The notes under the pieces are model-generated. The model saw only the letters and a list, made by a program, of their open reading frames with translations. It was not told where the DNA came from and did no database searches. Below, in pieces: positions 54,384 through 63,418 of a DNA stretch of 64,000 bases. The position numbers were made by a program, and so were the translations under genes. This DNA comes from Allorhizobium undicola ORS 992 = ATCC 700741 (GTDB taxonomy: Bacteria > Pseudomonadota > Alphaproteobacteria > Rhizobiales > Rhizobiaceae). The stretch spans positions 124,001-188,000 of the forward strand of contig NZ_JHXQ01000005.1 in assembly GCF_000621665.1 (NCBI RefSeq), read 5' to 3'. Numbering within the stretch: position 1 is the first letter of the stretch; every line of letters begins with the position of its first letter.

Positions 54384-55517
54384 CTATGCCGCCCGCCGTT
54401 TGGCCGCAAGCCCCTCCGCCAGCGCGATCCACTGTCTGGCACGGGCATCCCAGCTATAATGTTCGCGGGCAAAACCGGCCCGCTTTTGCCGCTCGGCGGC
54501 GGCAGCGGCGGGGTTGGCCTGCGCCTGCGCCAGCGCATCGACCACCATATCGACATAATCCATGATGTCGGTCGGCGTTTGCACCAGCTTGCCCAGAGTG
54601 ATCTCCGGGGCAATCATGCGGCCAAATCCGGCCAGCGTTTCCTTGAGCGCGCCCATATCCGTGGTCAGCACATCGGCCCCGCTGGCCATGGCCTCCATGA
54701 CCGTGATGCAGGAGGTTTCCGGGAAGCTGCTGGGATAGGCAAGGGCTGCGGCAGCGCCATAGGCCTCCGAAAGCTCGGCCTGCCCGACGGGACCGATATA
54801 GTCGGCCCCCTCCAGAGCGCGGGTGAGATCGTAGAGATAGCGGTAACGGTCGGTGACGGGATCGGCCCCGTAAAGCGCCATGCCTGCGAAAATCTTGAGC
54901 CGGGCCTGCGGCACGCGGGCGCGAATGGCGGGAAAGCTCATCAACAGCCGGTCGAGACCGCGATAGGGCGTGCTGCTGTAAAGAAGGGTTGGCGGCGCGC
55001 CGGTTTCGAACCAGGCAGGTGCAAGCGGCTTTGCGGCAAAGGCGGGAGAGATGGCATTGCCGATGACGTGAACGGCGGCAGGCTCAAGCTTGAACCGTTC
55101 GCGGTAGAGCCGGGATTGCCACTCGCTGACCATGACATAGCCATCCCAGGCGGCCTGTTCCTCCGGCCGGTCCAGCAATTGCACCGTGGGCTGGTCTATG
55201 GCCATGTGGCACCACAGCACCATGGGCGCGGTAAGCTTGAGATGCATCTTGATGCGGCTGCCCGCCGCCACCGAAATGACGCAAACCAGATCGTGAGCAT
55301 CGATTTCCTGCGGCGAAATTCCCGTGAGCGGCACAACCCTCACCCCATCCACCACGCGCGGTTTGTCCGTGCGCGAGACCAGCGTGACCGCGCAACCCTG
55401 CCGCGCCAGCGCGGCGGTGAGATAGGCAATGGCCGATTCCGTGCCGCCAAGCGGACCGTGCAGCGGGGTTTGCGGATCGAAATCCTTGTCGCCCATGTTG
55501 AAGAACAGAATTTTCAT
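54384..55517 (-). CDS. glycosyltransferase family 4-like
   Basis: The 377-residue product from ATG 55517 starts 'MKILFFNMGDKDFDPQTPLHGPLGGTESAIAYLTAALARQG', a GT-B N-terminal domain, and has the C-terminal 'YPSSFPETSCITVMEAMASGADVLTTDMGALKE' with the ExxE-type Glu pair. No membrane segment is seen. The open frame to 55622 is rejected because it lacks the conserved start. It is divergent from hisS and upstream of the hypothetical partner gene. The sugar and acceptor are unknown; cell-envelope polysaccharide is likely. Confidence 0.82.
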   Translation of the reverse strand: MKILFFNMGDKDFDPQTPLHGPLGGTESAIAYLTAALARQGCAVTLVSRTDKPRVVDGVRVVPLTGISPQEIDAHDLVCVISVAAGSRIKMHLKLTAPMVLWCHMAIDQPTVQLLDRPEEQAAWDGYVMVSEWQSRLYRERFKLEPAAVHVIGNAISPAFAAKPLAPAWFETGAPPTLLYSSTPYRGLDRLLMSFPAIRARVPQARLKIFAGMALYGADPVTDRYRYLYDLTRALEGADYIGPVGQAELSEAYGAAAALAYPSSFPETSCITVMEAMASGADVLTTDMGALKETLAGFGRMIAPEITLGKLVQTPTDIMDYVDMVVDALAQAQANPAAAAAERQKRAGFAREHYSWDARARQWIALAEGLAAKRRAA

Positions 55518-55671
55518 GTCATGCACCGCTCCGCCTGCATCCGGACGATCATGCCATGGCCTGCTTGCGCGGGACTGGTTGTTGGCGGCTCTGGCCTTTC
55601 GCCTTGCCGCCGCCGTTTGCATCCTCTAAGAGACAGGCACTTTCCAACATCCAGACAGCCGGTTGCCGATC

Positions 55672-57189
55672 ATGAGCGAGAAGACCAAGAAGCCGCAGAA
55701 ACTCAAAGCCCGCCTGCCGCGCGGTTTCGTGGATCGCGAGGCTCATGACATTCGCGCCGTCAACGAAATGGTGGAGAAAATCCGCGCCGTTTACGAGCGC
55801 TACGGTTTCGATCCCGTCGAAACGCCGCTGTTTGAATATACCGATGCGCTGGGCAAGTTTCTGCCCGATAGCGACCGCCCGAACGAGGGCGTGTTTTCGC
55901 TTCAGGACGATGACGAGCAATGGATGAGCCTGCGCTACGATCTCACCGCGCCGCTGGCCCGCCATGTGGCGGAAAATTTCAACGAGATCCAGCTTCCCTA
56001 CCGCACCTACCGCGCCGGTTACGTCTTCCGCAATGAAAAGCCGGGTCCCGGCCGCTTCCGCCAGTTCATGCAGTTCGATGCCGATACCGTCGGCGCGCCC
56101 GGCGTGCAGGCCGATGCCGAAATGTGCATGATGATGGCCGATACGCTGGAAGCGCTTGGCATCAAGCGCGGCGATTACGTGATCCGGGTAAACAACCGCA
56201 AGGTGCTGGATGGCGTGATGGAAGCCATCGGCCTGGGCGGCGATGAGAATGCCGCACGGCGGCTCAACGTGCTGCGGGCGATCGACAAGCTGGACAAGTT
56301 TGGCCCGGTAGGGGTGCGGCTTTTGCTGGGTGCGGGCCGCAAGGATGAGAGCGGCGACTTCACCAAGGGTGCGGGGCTGGATGAGGAGCAGATCGAGAAG
56401 GTGCTGTTCTTCGTCGGCATCAAGGATTATGCGCAAAGCGCTGCCGATCTTGCCGCTCTGGTTGCCGAAACGGCAAAGGGCGCGGAAGGTGTCGAGGAGC
56501 TGAACATCATCGGCGCGCTGGTTTCCGGTGCAGGCTATGACGCCTCCCGCATCAAAATCGACCCCTCCGTCGTTCGCGGCCTCGAATACTACACCGGCCC
56601 CGTCTACGAAGCCGAACTCACCTTCGACGTCACCAATGAAAAGGGCGAGAAGGTCGTGTTCGGCTCGGTCGGCGGCGGCGGGCGGTATGATGGTCTCGTC
56701 TCGCGCTTCATGGGCCAGCCGGTTCCGGCCACGGGCTTTTCCATCGGCGTGTCGCGTCTGATGACGGCGCTGAAAAACCTCGGCAAGCTCGGGGCCGATG
56801 AGGTGATCGCGCCGGTTCTCGTCACGGTCATGGATGGCGATGTCGAGGCCATGGGGCGCTATCAGCGCTTTACCCAGGCGCTGAGGGCCGAAGGCATCCG
56901 TGCGGAAATGTATCAGGGCAACTGGAAGAAATTCGGCAATCAGCTGAAATATGCCGACCGTCGCGGTGCGCCGATTGCCATCATTCAGGGCGGTGACGAG
57001 CGTGCCCAGGGCGTGGTGCAGATCAAGGACCTGATCGAAGGCAAGCGGCTTTCCGGCGAAATCACCGATAACAGCGAATGGCGCGAGGCCCGCGTGGCGC
57101 AGGTCGTGGTGCCGGAAGCCGAGCTGGTGGCGAAGGTCAAGGAAATGCTGGCCGCGCAAAAGGCCGATCGTGACCGGGCAAAAGCCTGA
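55672..57189 (+). CDS. hisS: histidyl-tRNA synthetase
   Basis: HisRS charges tRNA-His. The 505-residue class II enzyme has motif 1 region ('[20 protein letters not shown]'), motif 2 ('[29 protein letters not shown]'), the histidine-binding '[15 protein letters not shown]' and motif 3 ('[29 protein letters not shown]'), and an anticodon-binding C-terminus. ATG 55672 is chosen over a TTG at 55663. It is followed by hisZ and hisG with a repeat in the gap. Confidence 0.96.
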   Translation: MSEKTKKPQKLKARLPRGFVDREAHDIRAVNEMVEKIRAVYERYGFDPVETPLFEYTDALGKFLPDSDRPNEGVFSLQDDDEQWMSLRYDLTAPLARHVAENFNEIQLPYRTYRAGYVFRNEKPGPGRFRQFMQFDADTVGAPGVQADAEMCMMMADTLEALGIKRGDYVIRVNNRKVLDGVMEAIGLGGDENAARRLNVLRAIDKLDKFGPVGVRLLLGAGRKDESGDFTKGAGLDEEQIEKVLFFVGIKDYAQSAADLAALVAETAKGAEGVEELNIIGALVSGAGYDASRIKIDPSVVRGLEYYTGPVYEAELTFDVTNEKGEKVVFGSVGGGGRYDGLVSRFMGQPVPATGFSIGVSRLMTALKNLGKLGADEVIAPVLVTVMDGDVEAMGRYQRFTQALRAEGIRAEMYQGNWKKFGNQLKYADRRGAPIAIIQGGDERAQGVVQIKDLIEGKRLSGEITDNSEWREARVAQVVVPEAELVAKVKEMLAAQKADRDRAKA

Positions 57190-57278
57190 AAGGCGCGTGA
57201 CCTCATGAGCCGCCCCTCTCTCCACACGACACGGCCTTACCGTTTTCAGGCCTTGCCCAACCACACAAGCCTGGCAAG

Positions 57279-57411
57279 CTATGCCCCCCTCAAGCGGGGG
57301 AAATCAAGATGGAGTGACTGCGTCTTGCCAATCTCCCCCCTTGAGGGGGAGATGTCCGGCAGGACAGAGGGGGGTAGGCCCCGCACGAAAATCCTTGCGT
57401 CCTGTACTGTG
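57279..57411 (+). repeat. partial copy of the 369-bp element family in the hisS-hisZ gap
   Basis: The right part (CTCCCCCCTTGAGGGGGAGATG...GGGGGGTAGG...GTCCTGTACTGTG) matches 23016-23219 with the 117-bp insert absent. The left end lacks the ACAGTAC terminus and the middle is deleted. It ends 24 bases before the hisZ start. Confidence 0.78.
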
Positions 57412-57434
57412 CCCTCTCTCACAGGAGCCCCTTC

Positions 57435-58553
57435 ATGCCCCTGATCAACATGCCGGATTTTGCCGCATCGCTGTTGGCGGATTTTGCCGCGCGCGGCGCA
57501 ACCCGTGTCGATACGCCGGTCATCCAGCCCGCAGCACCCTTTCTGGATATGGCGGGCGAGGATTTGCGCCGCCGGATTTTCCTGACCGAAAGCGAAACCG
57601 GCGAAAGCCTGTGTCTTCGCCCGGAATTCACCATTCCGGTCTGTCTCAGCCATATCGAAACCGCCACCGGCACGCCGAAACGCTATGCCTATCTGGGCGA
57701 GGTGTTTCGCCAGCGGCGCGAAGGCGCAAACGAGTTCTATCAGGCTGGCATCGAGGATCTGGGCGAGACAGCGACGGCACGCGCCGATGCCCGTGCGGTG
57801 AGCGATGCGGTGGGCATTCTGGCGCAGCTTCTGCCGGGCCGCGTGCTGACGATCACCTTGGGCGATCAGGCCGTGTTCGAGGCGGTCGTGCGGGCGCTTG
57901 GCCTGCCCGGCGGCTGGCAGAAGCGGCTGATCCAGGCCTTTGGCGATAGCACGCATCTCAACCAGTTGCTGGAGGATCTGGCAAGCCCGAAGGCGGTGAC
58001 GGCGCAATCGGACGAGGTGGAAGCCCTTCTGGCAAACGGCGACGATGCCGCGCTGGTGGCGCTGATTGCCGCGCGCATGGAAGAAACCGGCTATTCCAGC
58101 AATGCCAGCCGCAGCCCCAAGGAAATCGCCGCCCGGCTGAAGGAAAACCGGGCGCTGGCCCGCACCCGGCTTGAGGGCCGGGCAATCCTGCTTTTGAGGG
58201 AGTTCCTGTCGCTGGAACTGCCGCTGGACGAGGCGGCAGGCGCGCTTGCCGGTTTTGCCGATGCGGCGGGGCTTGCGCTGGGAAGCGCCCTTGAACATTT
58301 CGAGGCACGGGTGGCGGCCATGGCGCGGCTGGGGCTCAACCTTTCCGGCATGACCTATCGCGCCGCCTTTGGCCGCCCGCTGGATTATTACACCGGCCTC
58401 GTCTTCGAGGTGGCCGAACAGGATGCAAAGGCGGTTCTGGCCGGTGGCGGCCGCTTCGACCGGCTTCTCACCCTGCTTGGCGCGCAGCAGCCCATTCCCG
58501 CCGTAGGCTTTTCGCTGTGGCTGGACCGTATCGAAACCGCGAGGTCGCGCTGA
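57435..58553 (+). CDS. hisZ: ATP phosphoribosyltransferase regulatory subunit
   Basis: HisZ is a catalytically dead HisRS-like protein that forms the active enzyme with short HisG. The 372-residue product keeps the class II core ('[12 protein letters not shown]', '[28 protein letters not shown]', '[13 protein letters not shown]', '[13 protein letters not shown]') but lacks the HisRS anticodon-binding domain. AGGAG precedes ATG 57435. Its stop overlaps the hisG start (TGATG). Confidence 0.94.
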   Translation: MPLINMPDFAASLLADFAARGATRVDTPVIQPAAPFLDMAGEDLRRRIFLTESETGESLCLRPEFTIPVCLSHIETATGTPKRYAYLGEVFRQRREGANEFYQAGIEDLGETATARADARAVSDAVGILAQLLPGRVLTITLGDQAVFEAVVRALGLPGGWQKRLIQAFGDSTHLNQLLEDLASPKAVTAQSDEVEALLANGDDAALVALIAARMEETGYSSNASRSPKEIAARLKENRALARTRLEGRAILLLREFLSLELPLDEAAGALAGFADAAGLALGSALEHFEARVAAMARLGLNLSGMTYRAAFGRPLDYYTGLVFEVAEQDAKAVLAGGGRFDRLLTLLGAQQPIPAVGFSLWLDRIETARSR

Positions 58554-59245
58554 TGACCGTTACCATCGGATTGCCCTCCAAGGGCCGCATGAAGGAAGAT
58601 TGCGCCGCCATTTTCGAAAAGGCAGGTCTCAGGATCACCGCAGTCGGCAATGACCGCTCCTATCGGGGCCGGGTCGAAGGCGAGGATATCGAGATCGCCT
58701 TTCTCTCGGCCTCCGAAATTGCCCGCGAAATCGGCAATGGCACCGTGGATTTTGGCGTCACCGGCGAGGACCTGGTGCGCGAAGGTCTGGCCGATGCCGA
58801 CAGGCGGGTGGAGATTGCAGCGCGTCTCGGCTTTGGCCATGCCGATGTGGTGGTGGCGGTGCCGGAACTCTGGCTGGATGTGGACAGCATGGCCGATCTT
58901 GGCGATGTCGCCGCCGATTTTCGCGCCCGCCATGGCCGCCGTCTGGCGATTGCCACGAAATACTGGCGGCTGACGCAGCAATTCTTCTCCCGCCAGCACG
59001 GCATCCAGCTTTACCGCATCGTCGAAAGCCTTGGCGCCACCGAAGGCGCTCCGGCTGCCGGTCAGGCCGACATCATCGTGGACATCACCTCCACCGGCTC
59101 GACGCTGAAGGCCAACCATCTGAAGATCTTGCAGGATGGCGTCATCCTGCGCTCGCAGGCCTGCCTTGTGCGCGCCCGCAAGCCGGAACATGAGGGCAAT
59201 GCCCGGATTGCCCGTATCATCGAAAGCGTCCGCGCGGTGGTTTAG
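58553..59245 (+). CDS. hisG: ATP phosphoribosyltransferase, short form
   Basis: HisG starts histidine synthesis from PRPP and ATP. The 230-residue product is the short form that needs HisZ: '[19 protein letters not shown]', '[24 protein letters not shown]' and the PRPP-binding '[21 protein letters not shown]'. There is no C-terminal histidine-feedback domain, as expected. Its start is coupled to the hisZ stop. Its stop TAG is also the first three bases of a 146-bp inverted-repeat element. Confidence 0.95.
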   Translation: MTVTIGLPSKGRMKEDCAAIFEKAGLRITAVGNDRSYRGRVEGEDIEIAFLSASEIAREIGNGTVDFGVTGEDLVREGLADADRRVEIAARLGFGHADVVVAVPELWLDVDSMADLGDVAADFRARHGRRLAIATKYWRLTQQFFSRQHGIQLYRIVESLGATEGAPAAGQADIIVDITSTGSTLKANHLKILQDGVILRSQACLVRARKPEHEGNARIARIIESVRAVV

Positions 59246-59388
59246 GGTGTGTGGACATTCGCCCTTGAGCGGGCTGCAAACGGTACTTTTCTGCGCTCCC
59301 GGTGCTCATGTACATTAAGTACACTCCGCTCCGGTTCTCGAAAATCACCGTTTTCGCCACCCCCAATGCCGAATGTCCACACACCCTA
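59243..59388 (+). mobile_element. 146-bp TA-flanked inverted-repeat element at the hisG stop
   Basis: Perfect 19-bp terminal inverted repeats (TAGGGTGTGTGGACATTCG at 59243-59261 and its complement at 59370-59388), with imperfect pairing of the arms through the whole element to a centre near TACATTAAGTAC. The TA at both ends suits an IS630/Tc1-like target. It encodes nothing, and it supplies the hisG stop codon. Confidence 0.78.
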
Positions 59389-59413
59389 GAGCAGTTCCGG
59401 CTCCCGAACATGC

Positions 59414-59450
59414 AAAAGCCCGCTGGCGGAACCGGCGGGCTTTGCTGTTT
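59414..59450 (+). terminator. rho-independent terminator between hisG and doxX
   Basis: AAAGCCCGC pairs with GCGGGCTTT around TGGCGGAACCG, followed by GCTGTTTTC. The reverse strand also shows GGCTTTTG, so it may serve the convergent doxX-type gene too. Confidence 0.78.
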
Positions 59451-59503
59451 TCATTTATCGCCTTGCGGGGTGAAAACCGCCTTGAACGTCTGGCAGAAGC
59501 TGC

Positions 59504-59953
59504 TCAGGCAATCGCGGGTTTGTAGCTGCCGCGGCGGGCGTCGAGCGAATATGCGCCGGGGCCGAAGGTGGCAAGCATGGCATAGGCACCGGCCAGCGTC
59601 AGGTTTTTCATGAACATGATCTGATTCATGGTGCTGAGGAAGCCATTGGCCGCATCCGGAAAGCCCGGAACATTGATGGCATGGCCATGGAAAACCACAC
59701 CCGTAAAGACGCAGAAGGCCGCAAGCGCCCAGCCGACCAGCCGGGTCTGGAAGCCGATGAGAACGGCAAGGCCGCTGACCAGTTCGAAGAGACCGGCAAG
59801 ATAGGCAAGCGCGGTGGCAGCCGGCATTCCGGCCTGGGCAATCATGCCAGCCGTACCGGCAGGATCGGCAAGCTTGCCAAAGCCCGACAGGATGAACATG
59901 GCGGAGAGGAAAACACGGGCCACCAGAATGATGGCGTTATTGGTGCTGGACAT
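59504..59953 (-). CDS. DoxX-family membrane protein
   Basis: The 149-residue product from ATG 59953 (GGGAG upstream) has four membrane helices and the DoxX pattern 'LVARVFLSAMFILSGFGKLADPAGTAGMIAQAGMPAATALAYLAGLFELVSGLAVLIG'. DoxX-like proteins are linked to redox/thiosulfate or oxidative stress systems, but no partner is adjacent. The frame extends to 59998 without a good start. Confidence 0.87.
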   Translation of the reverse strand: MSSTNNAIILVARVFLSAMFILSGFGKLADPAGTAGMIAQAGMPAATALAYLAGLFELVSGLAVLIGFQTRLVGWALAAFCVFTGVVFHGHAINVPGFPDAANGFLSTMNQIMFMKNLTLAGAYAMLATFGPGAYSLDARRGSYKPAIA

Positions 59954-60104
59954 GACGAAACTCCCGAATGGGGCTCCCGCCCCGTTATCTTTCGTCAAGA
60001 CTGTGCCGGGAAAGGATTGTCTTGCATAGGCCGACGAAAAAAGACGTATCGTTCACAAAAAGAGAACAATCAGATTGGAGACCCTTTCCGGCATCCCGAT
60101 GCTG

Positions 60105-60318
60105 CGCATTTCCGGAGGGAAAACCGGTTCCCACTTTTCCTGGAAATGAGTTGGCCTTCACGCATTTTCGGACGGAAAACCGGTTCCCACTTTTCTTGGA
60201 AATGAGCTGGCCTTCACGCATTTCCGGACGGAAAACCGGTTCCCACTTTTCCTGGAAATGAGCTGGCCTTCACGCATTTCCGGACGGAAAACCGGTTCCC
60301 ACTTTTCCTGGAAATGCT
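60105..60318 (+). repeat. tandem array, four 56-bp units
   Basis: CGCATT begins at 60105, 60161, 60217 and 60273, exactly 56 bases apart; the last unit ends with CTGGAAATGCTT at 60318. Units contain GGACGGAAAACCGGTTCCCACTTTTCCTGGAAATGAG, the same family as the 54-bp array at 9.9 kb. The spacer is GCTGGCCTTCA. The array abuts the stop codon of the next gene (60319). Confidence 0.92.
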
Positions 60319-60786
60319 TTAGAACCTCGAGCAGGTCAGCGGCCCGGTGACTTCCACGGGTTTTGCCGTCTGTCCGCTCTGGCGAACGCTGACGGCATAG
60401 GTGCCCTGAAAGCGGTTGAGATCGTCCGCCGTCACGCTGCTCTCCAGTTTCAGGCCGATTGTCAGGGCATCCTGGCCTTCCCCGGACGGTGTCGAGGTAT
60501 AAAGGCGCAGGGTTTCGCCATCGCGCCAATATTGTTTGACATTGGCGGCGGCAATATCCACCTGCCCCTCGAGCCTTTGGCCACGGCCCGGCTTGAACAG
60601 CACGATGCCGCGCATATGGGCAAGAGGCCAGCCCGGATCTTCGCGAAAAGCGGCCTCGACCACGAGTTTCAGTCTGGCATCGTCAACGGCGCAGTAGTAG
60701 CGATCGAGAGCAAGGGCCTGACGTGGCCCGACCCAGCCAGACATGCAGGCAAGACAGAGGCTGATAAAGGTCACGCGGCGCATCAT
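60319..60786 (-). CDS. exported hypothetical protein
   Basis: The product (155 residues from ATG 60786; ATG 60783 is equivalent) has a signal peptide ('RRVTFISLCLACMSGWVGPRQALA') and a mature domain of ~125 residues with 'YYCAVDDARLKLVVEAAFREDPGWPLAHMRGIVLF' and ending in 'VTGPLTCSRF'. Two Cys (one near the start, one near the end) could form a disulfide. I do not recognise the family. Its stop codon abuts the tandem array. Confidence 0.65.
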   Translation of the reverse strand: MMRRVTFISLCLACMSGWVGPRQALALDRYYCAVDDARLKLVVEAAFREDPGWPLAHMRGIVLFKPGRGQRLEGQVDIAAANVKQYWRDGETLRLYTSTPSGEGQDALTIGLKLESSVTADDLNRFQGTYAVSVRQSGQTAKPVEVTGPLTCSRF

Positions 60787-60879
60787 GGGCCACTCCCTCC
60801 CGAAGCAAGCCTTGCAGAGAGCATTTCCGAAAAGGGACATCCCCTTTCCTGAAAATACCGCCATTATCGCAGATGCCCC

Positions 60880-62184
60880 TTATAATTCCCTTAATTTTAG
60901 CGGGCATTCTCCGCCATAGGCCCAGTCCAGCAACTCCACGCTGTGCACCACCGGCAAAGCAGTGGCAGAGCCGATCTGCGTCATGCAGCCGAGATTGCCG
61001 GCGGCAATCACATCCGGTTTCAGCGCCTCCAGCGTTGCCGCTTTGCGCGTGCGCAAGGTGGCGGCAATGTCGGATTGCAAGATGTTATAGGTCCCGGCCG
61101 AACCGCAGCACAAATGCGCCGATGCCGGTTCGCGCACGGCAAAGCCCGCGGCGCGCAGCAATTGTTTCGGCAGTTCCGTCAGTTTCTGTCCGTGCTGGAG
61201 CGAACAGGCGCCATGATAGGCCACGACCAGATCCTTTCCGGCAAGCGTCGGAAGGTCGAGCCGCGCCAGATATTCGCTGATGTCGCAGGCAAGGGCCGCC
61301 ACCTTGGCGGCGCGGGGCGCATAGACGGGATCATGGCGCAGCATATGGGCATAGTCCTTGATGGTGGTGCCGCAGCCGGAGGTCGTGATGACGATGGCAT
61401 CCAGCCCCGCCCCTTCGATTTCCTTCAACCACGCATCCACATTGCGCCGGGCAAAGGCCAGCGCCTCGGCCTCCCGGCCCAGATGATGCGTCAGCGCGCC
61501 GCAACAGCCCTCTCCCGCCACGCAAACCACCTCGATGCCGTGACGCAGCAGAAGCCGCGTTGCCGCCGCATTGATGCCGGGATCGAGAACCGATTGCGCA
61601 CAGCCCTGCAACAGCGCCACGCGCCCCCGCTCTTGCCCCTGCACTCGACCGGGCCGCGCGATGCGCGGGCGCTCCCTTCTCGGCAGATGGCGCGGCGCAA
61701 GCGCCAGCATGGCGGCAAGCGGCTTCAACGCTGCCCTTTTTTGCATCAGCGGCAGCAGCAGCCTGCCCAGCGGCGCCAGCGAAAGCGCCAGTGCGAAACG
61801 TCGCGGATAAGGCAGCAGCCGGGCAAGAACACCGCGCAGCAGACGGTCGGCCAAGGGGCGGCGATAGGTTTTCTCGATATGGGCGCGGGCGTGATCGACC
61901 AGATGCATGTAATCCACGCCCGAAGGACAGGTGGTTGTACAGGCAAGACAGGAGAGACATCGGTCGATATGCGTGACAACCTCCTCATCCGCCGGACGGC
62001 CCTCTTCCAGCATGTCCTTGATGAGGTAGATGCGGCCGCGCGGGCTATCCAGTTCGTTGCCCAGCGTGACATAGGTGGGACAGGTGGCGGTGCAAAAGCC
62101 GCAATGCACGCATTTGCGCAAAATGCTTTCGGCTTCCGCCAGTCTGGGATCGGCAAGCTGGGCGGGTGAAAAGGAGGTTTGCAT
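60880..62184 (-). CDS. glcF: glycolate oxidase iron-sulfur subunit
   Basis: GlcF carries electrons from glycolate to the quinone pool. The 434-residue product has two [4Fe-4S] ferredoxin motifs ('CVHCGFCTATCP' and 'CLSCLACTTTCPSGVDY') in the first 90 residues and two cysteine-rich CCG domains ('GEGCCGALTHHLG', 'CCGSAGTYN'). One base separates its start from the glcE stop, so translation is coupled. It is the last gene of glcD-E-F. Confidence 0.94.
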   Translation of the reverse strand: MQTSFSPAQLADPRLAEAESILRKCVHCGFCTATCPTYVTLGNELDSPRGRIYLIKDMLEEGRPADEEVVTHIDRCLSCLACTTTCPSGVDYMHLVDHARAHIEKTYRRPLADRLLRGVLARLLPYPRRFALALSLAPLGRLLLPLMQKRAALKPLAAMLALAPRHLPRRERPRIARPGRVQGQERGRVALLQGCAQSVLDPGINAAATRLLLRHGIEVVCVAGEGCCGALTHHLGREAEALAFARRNVDAWLKEIEGAGLDAIVITTSGCGTTIKDYAHMLRHDPVYAPRAAKVAALACDISEYLARLDLPTLAGKDLVVAYHGACSLQHGQKLTELPKQLLRAAGFAVREPASAHLCCGSAGTYNILQSDIAATLRTRKAATLEALKPDVIAAGNLGCMTQIGSATALPVVHSVELLDWAYGGECPLKLREL

Positions 62185-62185
62185 G

Positions 62186-63418
62186 TCAGGCCCCTTCCGC
62201 CCGGTCTGCGGGCCGGTGCATCAGGCCGGGATTGAAAATGCCTGCCGGATCGAGCGACCTGCGCAGCCGCTCCGACAGAAGCGCCACACCCGCCGTCTCC
62301 GGCTGGAAGGCCGCAAGGCCATTGCGTATGGACGACGTGGCGCGCAGCAGGCTGGCATGGCCACCGCCAAGGGCGGCAAGACCCGCACGGATCAGCCCTG
62401 CCTCCGGCTCCTCCTCCATCCGCATCCAGACAAGGCCGCCCTGCCAATCATAAAAGGCATCGATGGCGGCATGGAGCCGCAGGCCCGCCACCAGTTCATG
62501 GCCCCGCATCGGCGCCATGGAAACCCGCCAGACCGGCTTTTCCGTGCCATCGGCAAAGGGCATCACATCCCCCACCGCCTGCCACAGGCTGGCGCTTTCA
62601 CCGTCCTCCACCCGGCTGACCGGGCCAAGGCGGCCAAGCACCCACGCCAGCTTTTCCAACCGCTCGCTGACGGAAGCGGGCAGTCCTTCGAGCCGGAAAA
62701 TCGTGGCGGGACCAGCGGGCAGCCGCCCCGCGATGAGCCGAGGACTGACCAGTTCCGGCAAATGTGCCGCCCCGTTCACCTCCACAGGCAGGGCCATGGC
62801 CGCCGCCATGGCGCGGGCGGCGGCACCGTCATCCAGCCCGGACAGAACAAGGCAGGCAGAAGCGCGCGGGCGCGGCATGACCTTGAAGGTCACTTCCGTC
62901 AGAAAGCCCAGCGTGCCGAAGGAGCCCGCCAGAAGCTTGACGAGATCGAGCCCCGTCACATTCTTCATCACCCTGCCCCCGGCCTTGATGATCTCGCCCC
63001 GGCCATTGACGAAGCGCAGGCCAAGCAGGTGGTCACGCGCCGCCCCCGCCAGAAGCCGCCGCGGGCCGGATGCGTTGCTGGCGAAAACACCGCCAATCGT
63101 CGGCGTGCCGGATGTTGCCATCAGCGCCCGGTGATCCGGCGGCTCGAAGGCCAGTGCCTGGCCTGCCTCAGCCACCGCCGCCTCGATCTCGGCCATGGGT
63201 GTTCCGGCCTTCGCCGTCAGCACCATCTCCGCCGGATCATAGGCGACGATGCCGGAAAGCCCACGCGATGACAGGGTGGCTTCGGCATTCACCCGGTTGC
63301 CAAAGCCGCTGCGCGTGCCGCCGCCGCACAGGCGAAGGCGCGTGTTGCGCAGGGCGCATTCGGCCACCAGTCTGGCGGCCTCCTCTTCAGAGGCCGGGGC
63401 AAGGAGGGCAGCAGTCAT
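62186..63418 (-). CDS. glcE: glycolate oxidase FAD-binding subunit
   Basis: GlcE is the shorter flavin subunit. The 410-residue product has an N-terminal FAD-binding fold ('RLCGGGTRSGFGN', 'SGTPTIGGVFASNASGPRR', 'RFVNGRGEIIKAGGRVMKNVTGLDLVKLLAGSFGTLG') and a more divergent C-terminus. Its start overlaps the glcD stop by four bases. With GlcD and GlcF it oxidises glycolate to glyoxylate. Confidence 0.93.
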   Translation of the reverse strand: MTAALLAPASEEEAARLVAECALRNTRLRLCGGGTRSGFGNRVNAEATLSSRGLSGIVAYDPAEMVLTAKAGTPMAEIEAAVAEAGQALAFEPPDHRALMATSGTPTIGGVFASNASGPRRLLAGAARDHLLGLRFVNGRGEIIKAGGRVMKNVTGLDLVKLLAGSFGTLGFLTEVTFKVMPRPRASACLVLSGLDDGAAARAMAAAMALPVEVNGAAHLPELVSPRLIAGRLPAGPATIFRLEGLPASVSERLEKLAWVLGRLGPVSRVEDGESASLWQAVGDVMPFADGTEKPVWRVSMAPMRGHELVAGLRLHAAIDAFYDWQGGLVWMRMEEEPEAGLIRAGLAALGGGHASLLRATSSIRNGLAAFQPETAGVALLSERLRRSLDPAGIFNPGLMHRPADRAEGA

